Source: Alphaproteobacteria bacterium (GTDB lineage: Bacteria > Pseudomonadota > Alphaproteobacteria > Sphingomonadales > Sphingomonadaceae). Taken from it: DNA of 6,304 nt. Positions within the stretch are counted from its first letter, which is position 1, and every line of letters begins with the position of its first letter. The notes beneath the pieces were generated by a model, which made no database searches, was not told the origin of the DNA, and saw nothing but the letters and a program-made list of their open reading frames with translations. The translations under genes were made by a program, and so were the position numbers. Shown here in pieces: positions 1-6,304 of this stretch. The stretch covers positions 1-6,304 of the forward strand of contig JAGWQR010000254.1 of the NCBI GenBank assembly GCA_028869975.1. Direction: 5' to 3'.

Positions 1-202
1 CAAAGGCACACATTACCTGGTCGAAAAGCATATGGCCGAAAGCCCGCGCCGGGTTGGCCGGCTTGATCTTGACGTATATCTTCCCGCCAGCCTCGATGCG
101 ACCCAGCGCCGCAAATTTGAAGCGACCGGCAATGCCTGCCCGGTGAAGAAATCGCTGTCCGAGGCAGTCATCGTCAAGCTGACCTATCATTATGATGTTT
201 GA
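1..202 (+). CDS. OsmC-family protein, 3' end (5' part outside window)
   Basis: The reading frame is open from the window edge (first full codon at position 2) to TGA at 200-202, giving the last 66 residues. The segment NACPVKKSLSEAVIV matches the C-terminal half of OsmC/YhfA-like proteins: a conserved Cys followed by Pro at the start of a helix, then a final beta strand (VKLTYHYDV). OsmC/Ohr relatives are small cytosolic proteins, and the best known reduce organic hydroperoxides using two cysteines. Only one of the expected cysteines is visible here, so peroxidase activity cannot be judged. The stop lies 21 bases before the accD start with no visible terminator, so the two genes are probably co-transcribed. 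Family assignment is fairly secure; the substrate is unknown. Confidence 0.8.
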   Translation, partial: KGTHYLVEKHMAESPRRVGRLDLDVYLPASLDATQRRKFEATGNACPVKKSLSEAVIVKLTYHYDV

Positions 203-209
203 GATATTG

Positions 210-214
210 AGGAG
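210..214 (+). promoter_or_regulatory. Ribosome binding site of accD
   Basis: AGGAG sits 9 bases before the ATG at 224, within the 21-base gap after the upstream stop codon. Its position supports the chosen accD start. Confidence 0.75.
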
Positions 215-223
215 AATCGTCGC

Positions 224-1081
224 ATGAACTGGCTCACCCGTGTTCGCAACAGCCTCTCCGCCGTCGTCAAGCGCGAGACCCCGGACAATCTCTGGCTCAA
301 ATGTCCGGCCTGTGCGCAGATGATCTTCAAAAAGGAATATGAGGAAAATCTGAGCGTTTGCCCCACCTGCGGGCATCATGGCCGGATTGGTCCGAAGGCG
401 CGCTTTGCGCAGATTTTTGATGAGGGTCGGCACAGCGTGCTGCCTAGCCCCAAAGCGCCCGATGATCCGCTCAAATTCCGCGATACCAAACGCTATGCTG
501 ACCGGATCAAGGCCGCACGCACCGCCACCGGCGCGCAGGATGCGCTTATCAACGCACAGGGCAAGATAGCGGGTCAAGGCGCTGTCGTCGGTGTGCAGGA
601 TTTCGCTTTCATGGGCGGATCGATGGGTGCCGGCGTCGGCGCGGCGTTCATTGCGGGCGCGCGCGCAGCAATTGCGGCCAAATGCCCTTATGTCATCTTC
701 ACCGCATCAGGCGGCGCGCGGATGCAGGAGGGGATCATCTCGCTGATGCAGCTTCCACGCACGACCGTTGCGATTGCCGAACTGCGCGATGCGGGGCTGC
801 CCTATATTGTCGTGCTGACTGACCCGACAACTGGCGGCGTGACCGCGAGCTATGCCATGCTGGGGGATATTCAGATTGCCGAGCCGGGCGCGCTCATTGG
901 CTTTGCCGGCCAGCGCGTCATCCAGCAGACGATCCGCGAAACGCTGCCTGAAGGCTTTCAGCGCGCCGAATATCTGCTCGCACACGGGATGCTCGATATG
1001 GTGGTCAATCGTGCCGAATTGCCAGAGACACTCGGCAAGACCATTAATTATCTGATGACAGGGCAGCGCAAGGCAGCTTGA
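224..1081 (+). CDS. accD: Acetyl-CoA carboxylase carboxyltransferase subunit beta
   Basis: AccD pairs with AccA to form the cytosolic carboxyltransferase that moves the carboxyl group from carboxybiotin on BCCP to acetyl-CoA, making malonyl-CoA, the committed step of fatty acid synthesis. The 285-residue product has the N-terminal four-cysteine zinc ribbon (C27, C30, C46, C49, the same numbers as in E. coli AccD). A crotonase-like carboxyltransferase domain follows from about residue 85 to 280, with SGGARMQEG at 162-170, DPTTGGVTASYAMLGD at 200-215 and GFAGQRVIQQT at 226-236. The length is normal for alphaproteobacteria, slightly shorter than the roughly 304 residues in E. coli. The ATG is supported by a good ribosome binding site and by the start of the conserved sequence. 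It follows an OsmC-family gene closely and is followed by a convergent tRNA, not by folC, its common downstream partner. No defects seen. Confidence 0.97.
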   Translation: MNWLTRVRNSLSAVVKRETPDNLWLKCPACAQMIFKKEYEENLSVCPTCGHHGRIGPKARFAQIFDEGRHSVLPSPKAPDDPLKFRDTKRYADRIKAARTATGAQDALINAQGKIAGQGAVVGVQDFAFMGGSMGAGVGAAFIAGARAAIAAKCPYVIFTASGGARMQEGIISLMQLPRTTVAIAELRDAGLPYIVVLTDPTTGGVTASYAMLGDIQIAEPGALIGFAGQRVIQQTIRETLPEGFQRAEYLLAHGMLDMVVNRAELPETLGKTINYLMTGQRKAA

Positions 1082-1088
1082 AGCAGGC

Positions 1089-1181
<93 letters not shown>

Positions 1182-1215
1182 AGCGCGGCAACGATAATGC
1201 GGCTCTGTTCATGGG

Positions 1216-1244
1216 GCCATAGCGGGGCCGCGCGGTATTGCCAA
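1216..1244 (-). promoter_or_regulatory. Candidate promoter of tRNA-Ser
   Basis: On the minus strand, TTGGCA (1244-1239) and TATGGC (1221-1216) are separated by exactly 17 bases. The predicted start would be around 1209, giving a leader of roughly 28 bases before the tRNA 5' end at 1181, a usual arrangement for a stable RNA gene. Inferred from sequence only; the -10 element is a moderate match. Confidence 0.45.
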
Positions 1245-1320
1245 GCAGGGCAAATCAACTTTTTGACTATGCATGAGCGCATATCCCCCGCATTCGGTTT
1301 TTGAAAAATTTCGCTTCAAA

Positions 1321-1345
1321 TTTGATCAAAACAGAAAATATTTTC
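1321..1345. repeat. Two adjacent perfect palindromes, possible regulator site
   Basis: TTTGATCAAA (1321-1330) and GAAAATATTTTC (1334-1345) are each perfect inverted repeats, three bases apart, lying just upstream of the candidate -35 of the dehydrogenase gene. The second, taken as CAGAAAATATTTTCG (1332-1346), agrees at 12 of 15 positions with the recalled E. coli Lrp consensus YAGHAWATTWTDCTR. The palindromes are directly seen; any protein binding there is inference, and chance symmetry is more likely in AT-rich DNA. Confidence 0.4.
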
Positions 1346-1373
1346 GAATTTTTCTCCAAAATGACCAGAAAAT

Positions 1374-1401
1374 TTGTGTAAAAATACGCTTTGGATATAA
1401 A
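1374..1401 (+). promoter_or_regulatory. Candidate promoter of the glutamate dehydrogenase gene
   Basis: TTGTGT (1374-1379) and TATAAA (1396-1401) are spaced by 16 bases, with A/T tracts upstream that could act as an UP element. A start near 1408 would leave a leader of about 86 bases. The -10 is strong and the -35 is partial. No better pair was seen in the right half of the intergenic region. Confidence 0.45.
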
Positions 1402-1470
1402 TTATCTCCAATTCTGTTGATTTCATGGCAGGTAGGGGCCTACGAGTAGAGCATCCCGGGCCGTGAAGGT

Positions 1471-1497
1471 ATGTGGCTTCAATTTGAGGATTTATGA
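1471..1497 (+). other. Possible 8-codon leader ORF overlapping the gdh start
   Basis: ATG at 1471 opens the short frame MWLQFEDL, which ends at TGA 1495-1497. This stop overlaps the dehydrogenase start codon in an ATGA arrangement typical of translational coupling. The nearest purine-rich stretch, GAAGG at 1465-1469, is only one base from the ATG, which is too close for efficient initiation. Translation of this ORF is therefore doubtful. Confidence 0.2.
1486..1490 (+). promoter_or_regulatory. Ribosome binding site of the glutamate dehydrogenase gene, unusually close
   Basis: GAGGA ends only 3 bases before ATG 1494, shorter than the usual 5-9. The start is still preferred because an in-frame TGA at 1485-1487 rules out any upstream start, and the next in-frame ATG (1569, residue 26) has no clear ribosome binding site. 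Confidence 0.55.
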
Positions 1498-4400
1498 CCA
1501 GAAATTCGAACAAACCCGACAGAGGCAACATCAATTCGACTGATTGGGGGGGTATTTTAAGCCGGCTGATGACGAAGCGTGCACTTCCAGGCGAAACGCA
1601 GGGTCTGGACAGAGTGGCACTTGATAACGTCTGCACCTTCTGCGCCGGTGCCATGACCAAAAGAGCTGAGAAATCTCCGGAAATCAGGATAGAATTGCTG
1701 CGCTCCGATACGGAACGACGCATGTTGCGCGTTGCTGTTGTCAATGATGACATGCCGTTTCTGGTGGATTCAATCACTGGAGTGCTAGCTGCACATGGGA
1801 TCGAAGTTGATCGGCTGCTGCATCCTGTTTTGCACGTCTCACGCGATGAAAGCGGGAGTCTTATAAAGCTCGCTGACCAGCCTTTCGGTTCAAAATCTAT
1901 GGCCGAATCGCTGGTTTATATTGAAATAGAACGGGTTGACGCGCGCGAACGTGCCGCTCTGATCCGCGATCTGGGCCAGGCACTTGCGCATGTCCGCGCG
2001 GCGGTGAAAGATTGGTCCGCACTGCGCAATGTCATGGAAAATGAAATGCGCAAAACGCCGGATGAGGAAGCTGCGCATCTGCTCGGCTGGTTCCTCGAAA
2101 ACAAGTTCACCTTGCTCGGCGCATGCACATATCAGAGGAATGGCCGCATTGTGCAGCGTCATGGGGTTGGTCGGCTGATCGCCGACAAGCTGCTCGCTCC
2201 GGCCTCACGCGAGCGCGCATTTGCGTGGTTTGAAGAAACGGGCGCACCGTTGCTGGCGATAAAAGCGAATATCCTCTCATCTGTGCATCGGCGGGCACCA
2301 TTTGATTTGATCCTTCTTCCAAAACGGCAGGGCAACACGGTCGTCGGGCTTTCGGTTCATGCGGGGCTATGGACGAGCGCTGCGCTTGCAACAACGCCGG
2401 CACTGGTTCCTGTGGTGCGCAAATTTTTTGTCGAATTGCGCGAGAAACTGCATTTTTCACCGACCAGCCATACTGGAAAAGCGCTCGAACATGCATTTGT
2501 GGCGCTGCCGCATGACCTCATGGTCAGTATCGGCCAGGATGCACTTGAGCCTCTTACCCTTGCGGTCATGTCGCAGATCGACAGACCGCGCCCGCAACTG
2601 GTGATGGTCAAAGATCCGCTTAAACGGCATGTTTTTGCGTTCGTCTGGATGTCGAGAGACGATGTGACGACACAGCGCCGGATCGCGATCGGGGCTATGC
2701 TGTGCACGGCTCTGGATGCGCAGATGCTCAACTGGTCAATGACTTTGGGCGATGAAGGCCCGGCGGTGATTCGCTACACGCTTGATGTGCGCGAAAGCGA
2801 TACCGTGCCAGATACTGTGTCGCTCAATGCGCAACTCAGCGCGATGATGCGCGGGTGGCGCCCCGCTGTCGAACAGCAACTGGCTAGACGGCTTGATCCT
2901 GCTAAAGCCGCACGGCTGACGCTGCAATGGGCTGATGCCTTTCCCGCAGCATACCGGATCGAACACAGCCCCGAAGAGGCGGCGCATGATATCATGATGC
3001 TCGGACAGCGGCGCTCTGCCGCTGCTCTGGCCACGCGTCTGACATCGAGCCGGACCGGGCCGGGTGACGCAGTGCTCACGGTCTATGCCGGGCGGGAACT
3101 GACATTGTCAGAAGTTGTTCCAGTGCTTGAGAATTTTGGTGCAACTGTGCTCAACGAAACTAGTATCGCGATCAGCGGTAGTGCGATGCAGGCGCATGTG
3201 CACAGCTTTCAACTCGCTCTGCCCGGGGTCAGTATGCACAAGGAAACCGACACACCGGGTCGCATTGAAACGGCGCTGTCTGATGTGCTGGCGGGGGCGC
3301 ATGAGAATGATGCATTCAACAAGCTCATGCTGCGTGTTCAGGTGGATACGGGGGCGGTGCGCCTGTTTCGCGCGCTTTTCCGTTATTTGCGACAGACCGG
3401 CTTGTCCTATGGCTTGGATACGGTTGTGGCCGCCCTCATCAACGCGCCTGTTGCTACACGTGCGCTCGTCGCATTGTTCAGGGCGCTGCATGATCCTAAA
3501 ATTCGCGAACGTGATGTGGAGGTTGCAACCGCAAGTGCCCATTTCGAGCATACGCTGGATGCGATCGGCGCAATCGATGATGACAGGATTTTGAGGACAT
3601 TGGGCGCGACGATCCGCGCAACATTGCGTACCAACGCCTTCAGTGAAGCCGCGCGCGAAGCTCTCGCGTTCAAGTTTGATTGTTCAAAAGTGCCGGGCCT
3701 GCCGGCGCCGCGCCCCTGGCGCGAGATTTTTGTTTATTCGGCGCGGGTTGAGGGGATTCATCTGCGCGCAGGGCCGGTGGCGCGCGGCGGGTTGCGCTGG
3801 TCGGATCGGCGTGACGATTTCCGCACCGAGATTCTCGGGCTGATGAAAGCCCAGCGCGTCAAGAATGCTGTGATTGTGCCTACCGGGGCGAAGGGCGGAT
3901 TTTATCCCAAGCACTTGCCTCCTGCTTCCGAGCGTGATGCCTGGCTCGCCGAAGGCACCGAATGCTACCGTATATTTATCCGTAGTCTGCTATCGCTGAC
4001 CGACAATATCATCGGCACCCGCATTGTACATCCAGAGCATATTGTCTGCCATGATGGGGATGATCCCTACTTCGTTGTCGCCGCAGACAAGGGCACGGCA
4101 ACTTTCTCGGATGTCGCCAATGCGATCGCGCTGGAACGGAATTTCTGGCTCGGTGATGCTTTTGCCAGCGGTGGCTCGATCGGTTATGACCATAAGGCAA
4201 TGGGCATCACCGCCAAGGGCGCGTGGGTATCCGTAACCCGGCATTGCGCCGAAATGGGCATGGATGTGCAGACTGATCCGGTGCGTGTGGCGGGCTGCGG
4301 CGATATGTCGGGTGATGTATTCGGCAACGGAATGCTGCTTTCAAAGAGCATCCGGCTGGTTGCCGCGTTCGATCATCGCCATATCTTCCTTGATCCTGAT

Positions 4401-6158
4401 CCAGATCCGGCGACCAGCTTTGCCGAGCGCAAGCGCTTGTTCAAGCTGCCCCGATCATCTTGGGCTGATTATAATCCTGCGCTGATTTCGCGCGGGGGCG
4501 GTGTGTTCCCCCGCAGTGCCAAATCCATCGTACTTTCAACTCAGGTCCGCGCCCTGCTCGGGGTAAGCGCCGCCACGCTCGAAACCAATGCCCTTATTTC
4601 GGCACTGCTGTGCGCGCCGGTCGATGTGCTCTGGTTCGGCGGGATTGGCACCTATATCAAGGCGTCAACCGAAAACAACGCCGATGCCGGAGATCGTATC
4701 AATGATGCTTTACGGGTAAGTGCGGCGGCATTGCAGGCCAAGGTGATCGGCGAGGGCGCCAACCTGGCGCTTACCCAGGCCGCGCGTATCGAATTTGCGC
4801 AACGCGGTGGCCGCATAAACACTGATTTTATCGACAATTCGGCAGGGGTCGATTGTTCCGATCATGAGGTCAATATCAAGATTGCGCTCAACACAATGTT
4901 GCGCGACGGTCAAATGCAAGAAGCGGAACGCCGCACGCTGCTCGCTCGGATGACACGCGAAGTTTCAACACTCGTGCTCGAGGATAATCGGCTGCAAACG
5001 CTCGCGCTTTCGATCGCCGAGGCTGGCGGGCCGGAAATGCTGCCTTCTTTCATCCACCTGATCGACCATTTCGAGGCGCATGGCCAGCTTGATCGCGCCG
5101 TGGAGGGCATTGCCTCCAATGATGAAATGATGCGCCGCCCTAGTGAGATGCGGATGCTGACACGCCCGGAGCTTGCGGTGTTAATGTCTACGGCCAAGCT
5201 TGCGCTGCAAGCGGCGATCGAGCGCGGGGCGCTGGAGCGCGATCATGGGCTGGATGATGAACTGGTCGCGGGATTTCCGGAACTCATGCATGAGCGCGCG
5301 CATGACGCCATCGTTCATCACCGGTTGCGCGGCCCTATCATCGCCACCCAGACCGCCAACCGGATCATTAACCGTATGGGCATGGTGCATCCGTTTGAGC
5401 TTGCGGAAGAAGAGGGCGTAGACCTTGCTGATGTCGCCGATGCGTTTCTCGTTTGCGAACGCCTTTTCGACCTGCCCGCGCTCTGGTCCTTGATTGAAGC
5501 TGCAAGACTATCCGAAACCGTGCGCATTCACTTGTTCGAGCAGGTCGCGATTGAACTGCGCGCGCAAATGGCAGATCTGCTGCGTAATGCTGTACCGGAT
5601 CGTACTCCGAGCGAAGCCGCGACCGAACTCGCACCTATTGTAGCGCAACTCAGTGATGGGGTCGATTCGCTGTTACCAGGCGCGGCAATACAACAGATGG
5701 AACGTTTTAAGCAGCGGCTTCATGACATGGGAGTCACGCGCACCCTTATGGCGCGGATCGTGCATCTGGCCAAGCTGGATGGCGCCATTGGTCTTGCTTC
5801 GCTCGCCTTAGGTCAGAAGGGTGATATTCGCGCATTAACTCAGGCCTTTACGGCGCTTGGTGCCGCGCTCGGGATTGATTGGGTACAAGGCATGGCCATG
5901 GAAATGACCCCGTCCGATCCCTGGGAGCGGCTGCTTGTCGCAGGGTTGGGACGGGATTTCCACGCCATGCGGCTCGACTGGCTCAAGCGTCATGCGGGGC
6001 GAAATCCGGTTGAGGCGGTAACGCAATGGATTGCGCAAAACCGTCGGCATATCGACCCGTTTCACAATATTATCGAGCGTGCCCAGATGAGCGGACATAC
6101 AACATTGGCGATGTTTGCTCAGTTGGCCGGGCAGGCACGCACCTTATTGAAACGCTAG
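1494..6158 (+). CDS. gdhZ: NAD-specific glutamate dehydrogenase, large (180-kDa) class
   Basis: This cytosolic enzyme oxidatively deaminates glutamate to 2-oxoglutarate and ammonia with NAD+, mainly for glutamate catabolism. The symbol gdhB is used for the Pseudomonas homologue. The 1554 residues are in the family range (about 1550-1620). N-terminal ACT-like regulatory regions are suggested at about 75-150 (NDDMPFLVDS at 84-93), 365-435 and 525-600. The catalytic core includes ARGGLRWSDRRDDFR (763-777), GAKGG with the probable substrate-binding Lys800 (798-802), AADKGTATFSD (863-873) with Asp865 a likely catalytic acid, the dinucleotide-binding segment GCGDMSGDVFGNGM (934-947), FGGIGTYIK (1048-1056), GEGAN (1086-1090) and NSAGVDCSDHEVNIKI (1115-1130). 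The mostly helical C-terminal part has LTRPELAVL (1222-1230) and IIATQTANRIINRMG (1282-1296). No frameshift or missing motif was seen. The first 75 codons carry a G7 tract and several AGA/AGG codons. It stands alone between two opposing tRNA genes, so is probably monocistronic. Confidence 0.96.
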   Translation: MTRNSNKPDRGNINSTDWGGILSRLMTKRALPGETQGLDRVALDNVCTFCAGAMTKRAEKSPEIRIELLRSDTERRMLRVAVVNDDMPFLVDSITGVLAAHGIEVDRLLHPVLHVSRDESGSLIKLADQPFGSKSMAESLVYIEIERVDARERAALIRDLGQALAHVRAAVKDWSALRNVMENEMRKTPDEEAAHLLGWFLENKFTLLGACTYQRNGRIVQRHGVGRLIADKLLAPASRERAFAWFEETGAPLLAIKANILSSVHRRAPFDLILLPKRQGNTVVGLSVHAGLWTSAALATTPALVPVVRKFFVELREKLHFSPTSHTGKALEHAFVALPHDLMVSIGQDALEPLTLAVMSQIDRPRPQLVMVKDPLKRHVFAFVWMSRDDVTTQRRIAIGAMLCTALDAQMLNWSMTLGDEGPAVIRYTLDVRESDTVPDTVSLNAQLSAMMRGWRPAVEQQLARRLDPAKAARLTLQWADAFPAAYRIEHSPEEAAHDIMMLGQRRSAAALATRLTSSRTGPGDAVLTVYAGRELTLSEVVPVLENFGATVLNETSIAISGSAMQAHVHSFQLALPGVSMHKETDTPGRIETALSDVLAGAHENDAFNKLMLRVQVDTGAVRLFRALFRYLRQTGLSYGLDTVVAALINAPVATRALVALFRALHDPKIRERDVEVATASAHFEHTLDAIGAIDDDRILRTLGATIRATLRTNAFSEAAREALAFKFDCSKVPGLPAPRPWREIFVYSARVEGIHLRAGPVARGGLRWSDRRDDFRTEILGLMKAQRVKNAVIVPTGAKGGFYPKHLPPASERDAWLAEGTECYRIFIRSLLSLTDNIIGTRIVHPEHIVCHDGDDPYFVVAADKGTATFSDVANAIALERNFWLGDAFASGGSIGYDHKAMGITAKGAWVSVTRHCAEMGMDVQTDPVRVAGCGDMSGDVFGNGMLLSKSIRLVAAFDHRHIFLDPDPDPATSFAERKRLFKLPRSSWADYNPALISRGGGVFPRSAKSIVLSTQVRALLGVSAATLETNALISALLCAPVDVLWFGGIGTYIKASTENNADAGDRINDALRVSAAALQAKVIGEGANLALTQAARIEFAQRGGRINTDFIDNSAGVDCSDHEVNIKIALNTMLRDGQMQEAERRTLLARMTREVSTLVLEDNRLQTLALSIAEAGGPEMLPSFIHLIDHFEAHGQLDRAVEGIASNDEMMRRPSEMRMLTRPELAVLMSTAKLALQAAIERGALERDHGLDDELVAGFPELMHERAHDAIVHHRLRGPIIATQTANRIINRMGMVHPFELAEEEGVDLADVADAFLVCERLFDLPALWSLIEAARLSETVRIHLFEQVAIELRAQMADLLRNAVPDRTPSEAATELAPIVAQLSDGVDSLLPGAAIQQMERFKQRLHDMGVTRTLMARIVHLAKLDGAIGLASLALGQKGDIRALTQAFTALGAALGIDWVQGMAMEMTPSDPWERLLVAGLGRDFHAMRLDWLKRHAGRNPVEAVTQWIAQNRRHIDPFHNIIERAQMSGHTTLAMFAQLAGQARTLLKR

Positions 6159-6185
6159 CGTGGTTTACAATCAAATGCGTAGGCT

Positions 6186-6201
6186 GGACATTTCTGTGTC
6201 C
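6186..6201. repeat. Short inverted repeat after the glutamate dehydrogenase gene
   Basis: GGACA (6186-6190) and TGTCC (6197-6201) could form a 5-bp stem with a 6-base loop, 27 bases past the stop codon. A second imperfect hairpin with a bulged C lies at 6206-6223 and is followed by AAAAA, not a T run. Neither is a canonical Rho-independent terminator for the + strand, though either could mark the transcript end. The 70-base gap (6159-6228) shows nothing else. Confidence 0.25.
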
Positions 6202-6228
6202 GCACGGGCGCAGCAACTGCCCCAAAAA

Positions 6229-6303
<75 letters not shown>

Positions 6304-6304
6304 G

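Larger units (their letters stand above)
1182..1493. other. Divergent intergenic region between tRNA-Ser and the glutamate dehydrogenase gene
   Basis: No convincing protein-coding gene lies in these 312 bases apart from a possible 8-codon leader ORF at 1471-1497. The left part (1182-1290) is GC-rich and holds the candidate leftward tRNA promoter. The middle (1301-1420) is strikingly AT-rich: a hand count gives 31 G or C in 120 bases, about 26%, against well over half in the flanking genes. This block carries two perfect palindromes and a candidate rightward promoter. The right part (about 1426-1480) turns GC-rich again and would form the 5' untranslated leader, with a small possible hairpin (GTAG-GGGC-CTAC at 1432-1443). 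No riboswitch was recognised. Confidence 0.8.

Noticed and set aside
1432..1450. A pair of alternative hairpins in the gdh leader (GTAG/CTAC and CTAC/GTAG) acting as a switch
   Set aside because: The stems are only 4 bp and the second would have a 2-base loop, too weak to support an attenuator or riboswitch.
1426..1490. A sigma-54 (RpoN) promoter, plausible for a nitrogen-related gene
   Set aside because: TGGCAG at 1426-1431 and TGGCTT at 1474-1479 are followed by no TTGCA-like -12 element at the right spacing, and the second would lie almost on the start codon.
1316..1777. A 153-codon minus-strand frame across the intergenic region and gdh 5' end
   Set aside because: It has no recognisable family, runs antisense through the dehydrogenase gene and through AT-rich control DNA, and looks like a chance frame.
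6206..6228. An intrinsic terminator between gdh and tRNA-Thr
   Set aside because: The bulged hairpin at 6206-6223 is followed by A5 on the plus strand; on the minus strand the T5 run precedes the hairpin, so the order is wrong for a classical terminator in either direction.

Overview
This window is ordinary chromosomal housekeeping DNA from what looks like an alphaproteobacterium, probably of the Sphingomonadales. This rests on protein resemblance recalled from memory: a short AccD opening with MNWLTRVRNS and a zinc ribbon, and a 1554-residue NAD-dependent glutamate dehydrogenase of the 180-kDa class. The genes are moderately GC-rich, and both tRNA genes encode their CCA ends. No mobile element, CRISPR array or obvious new system is visible.

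Layout, left to right. Positions 1-202 hold the 3' end of an OsmC-family gene on the + strand. Only 21 bases later comes accD (224-1081, +), the beta subunit of acetyl-CoA carboxylase carboxyltransferase, probably read on the same transcript. Ten bases past accD, on the opposite strand, lies tRNA-Ser(CGA) (1092-1181, -). A 312-base non-coding stretch (1182-1493) follows. It appears to carry a leftward promoter for the tRNA and, in a very AT-rich block with two perfect palindromes, a rightward promoter for the next gene.

Most of the window (1494-6158, +) is one gene for the large NAD-specific glutamate dehydrogenase (gdhZ/gdhB type). It has N-terminal ACT-like regulatory regions, an intact catalytic core and a helical C-terminal region. 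After a 70-base gap, tRNA-Thr(GGU) (6229-6303, -) ends one base before the window edge.

Functionally the genes are independent. accD supplies malonyl-CoA for fatty acid synthesis. The dehydrogenase deaminates glutamate to 2-oxoglutarate, feeding amino-acid carbon into the TCA cycle. The tRNAs serve translation. The points most worth a second look are in the control region of the dehydrogenase gene: the palindromes, an 8-codon leader ORF overlapping the start codon, a G7 tract and a cluster of rare arginine codons just inside the gene. All of these are modest, hypothesis-level observations.
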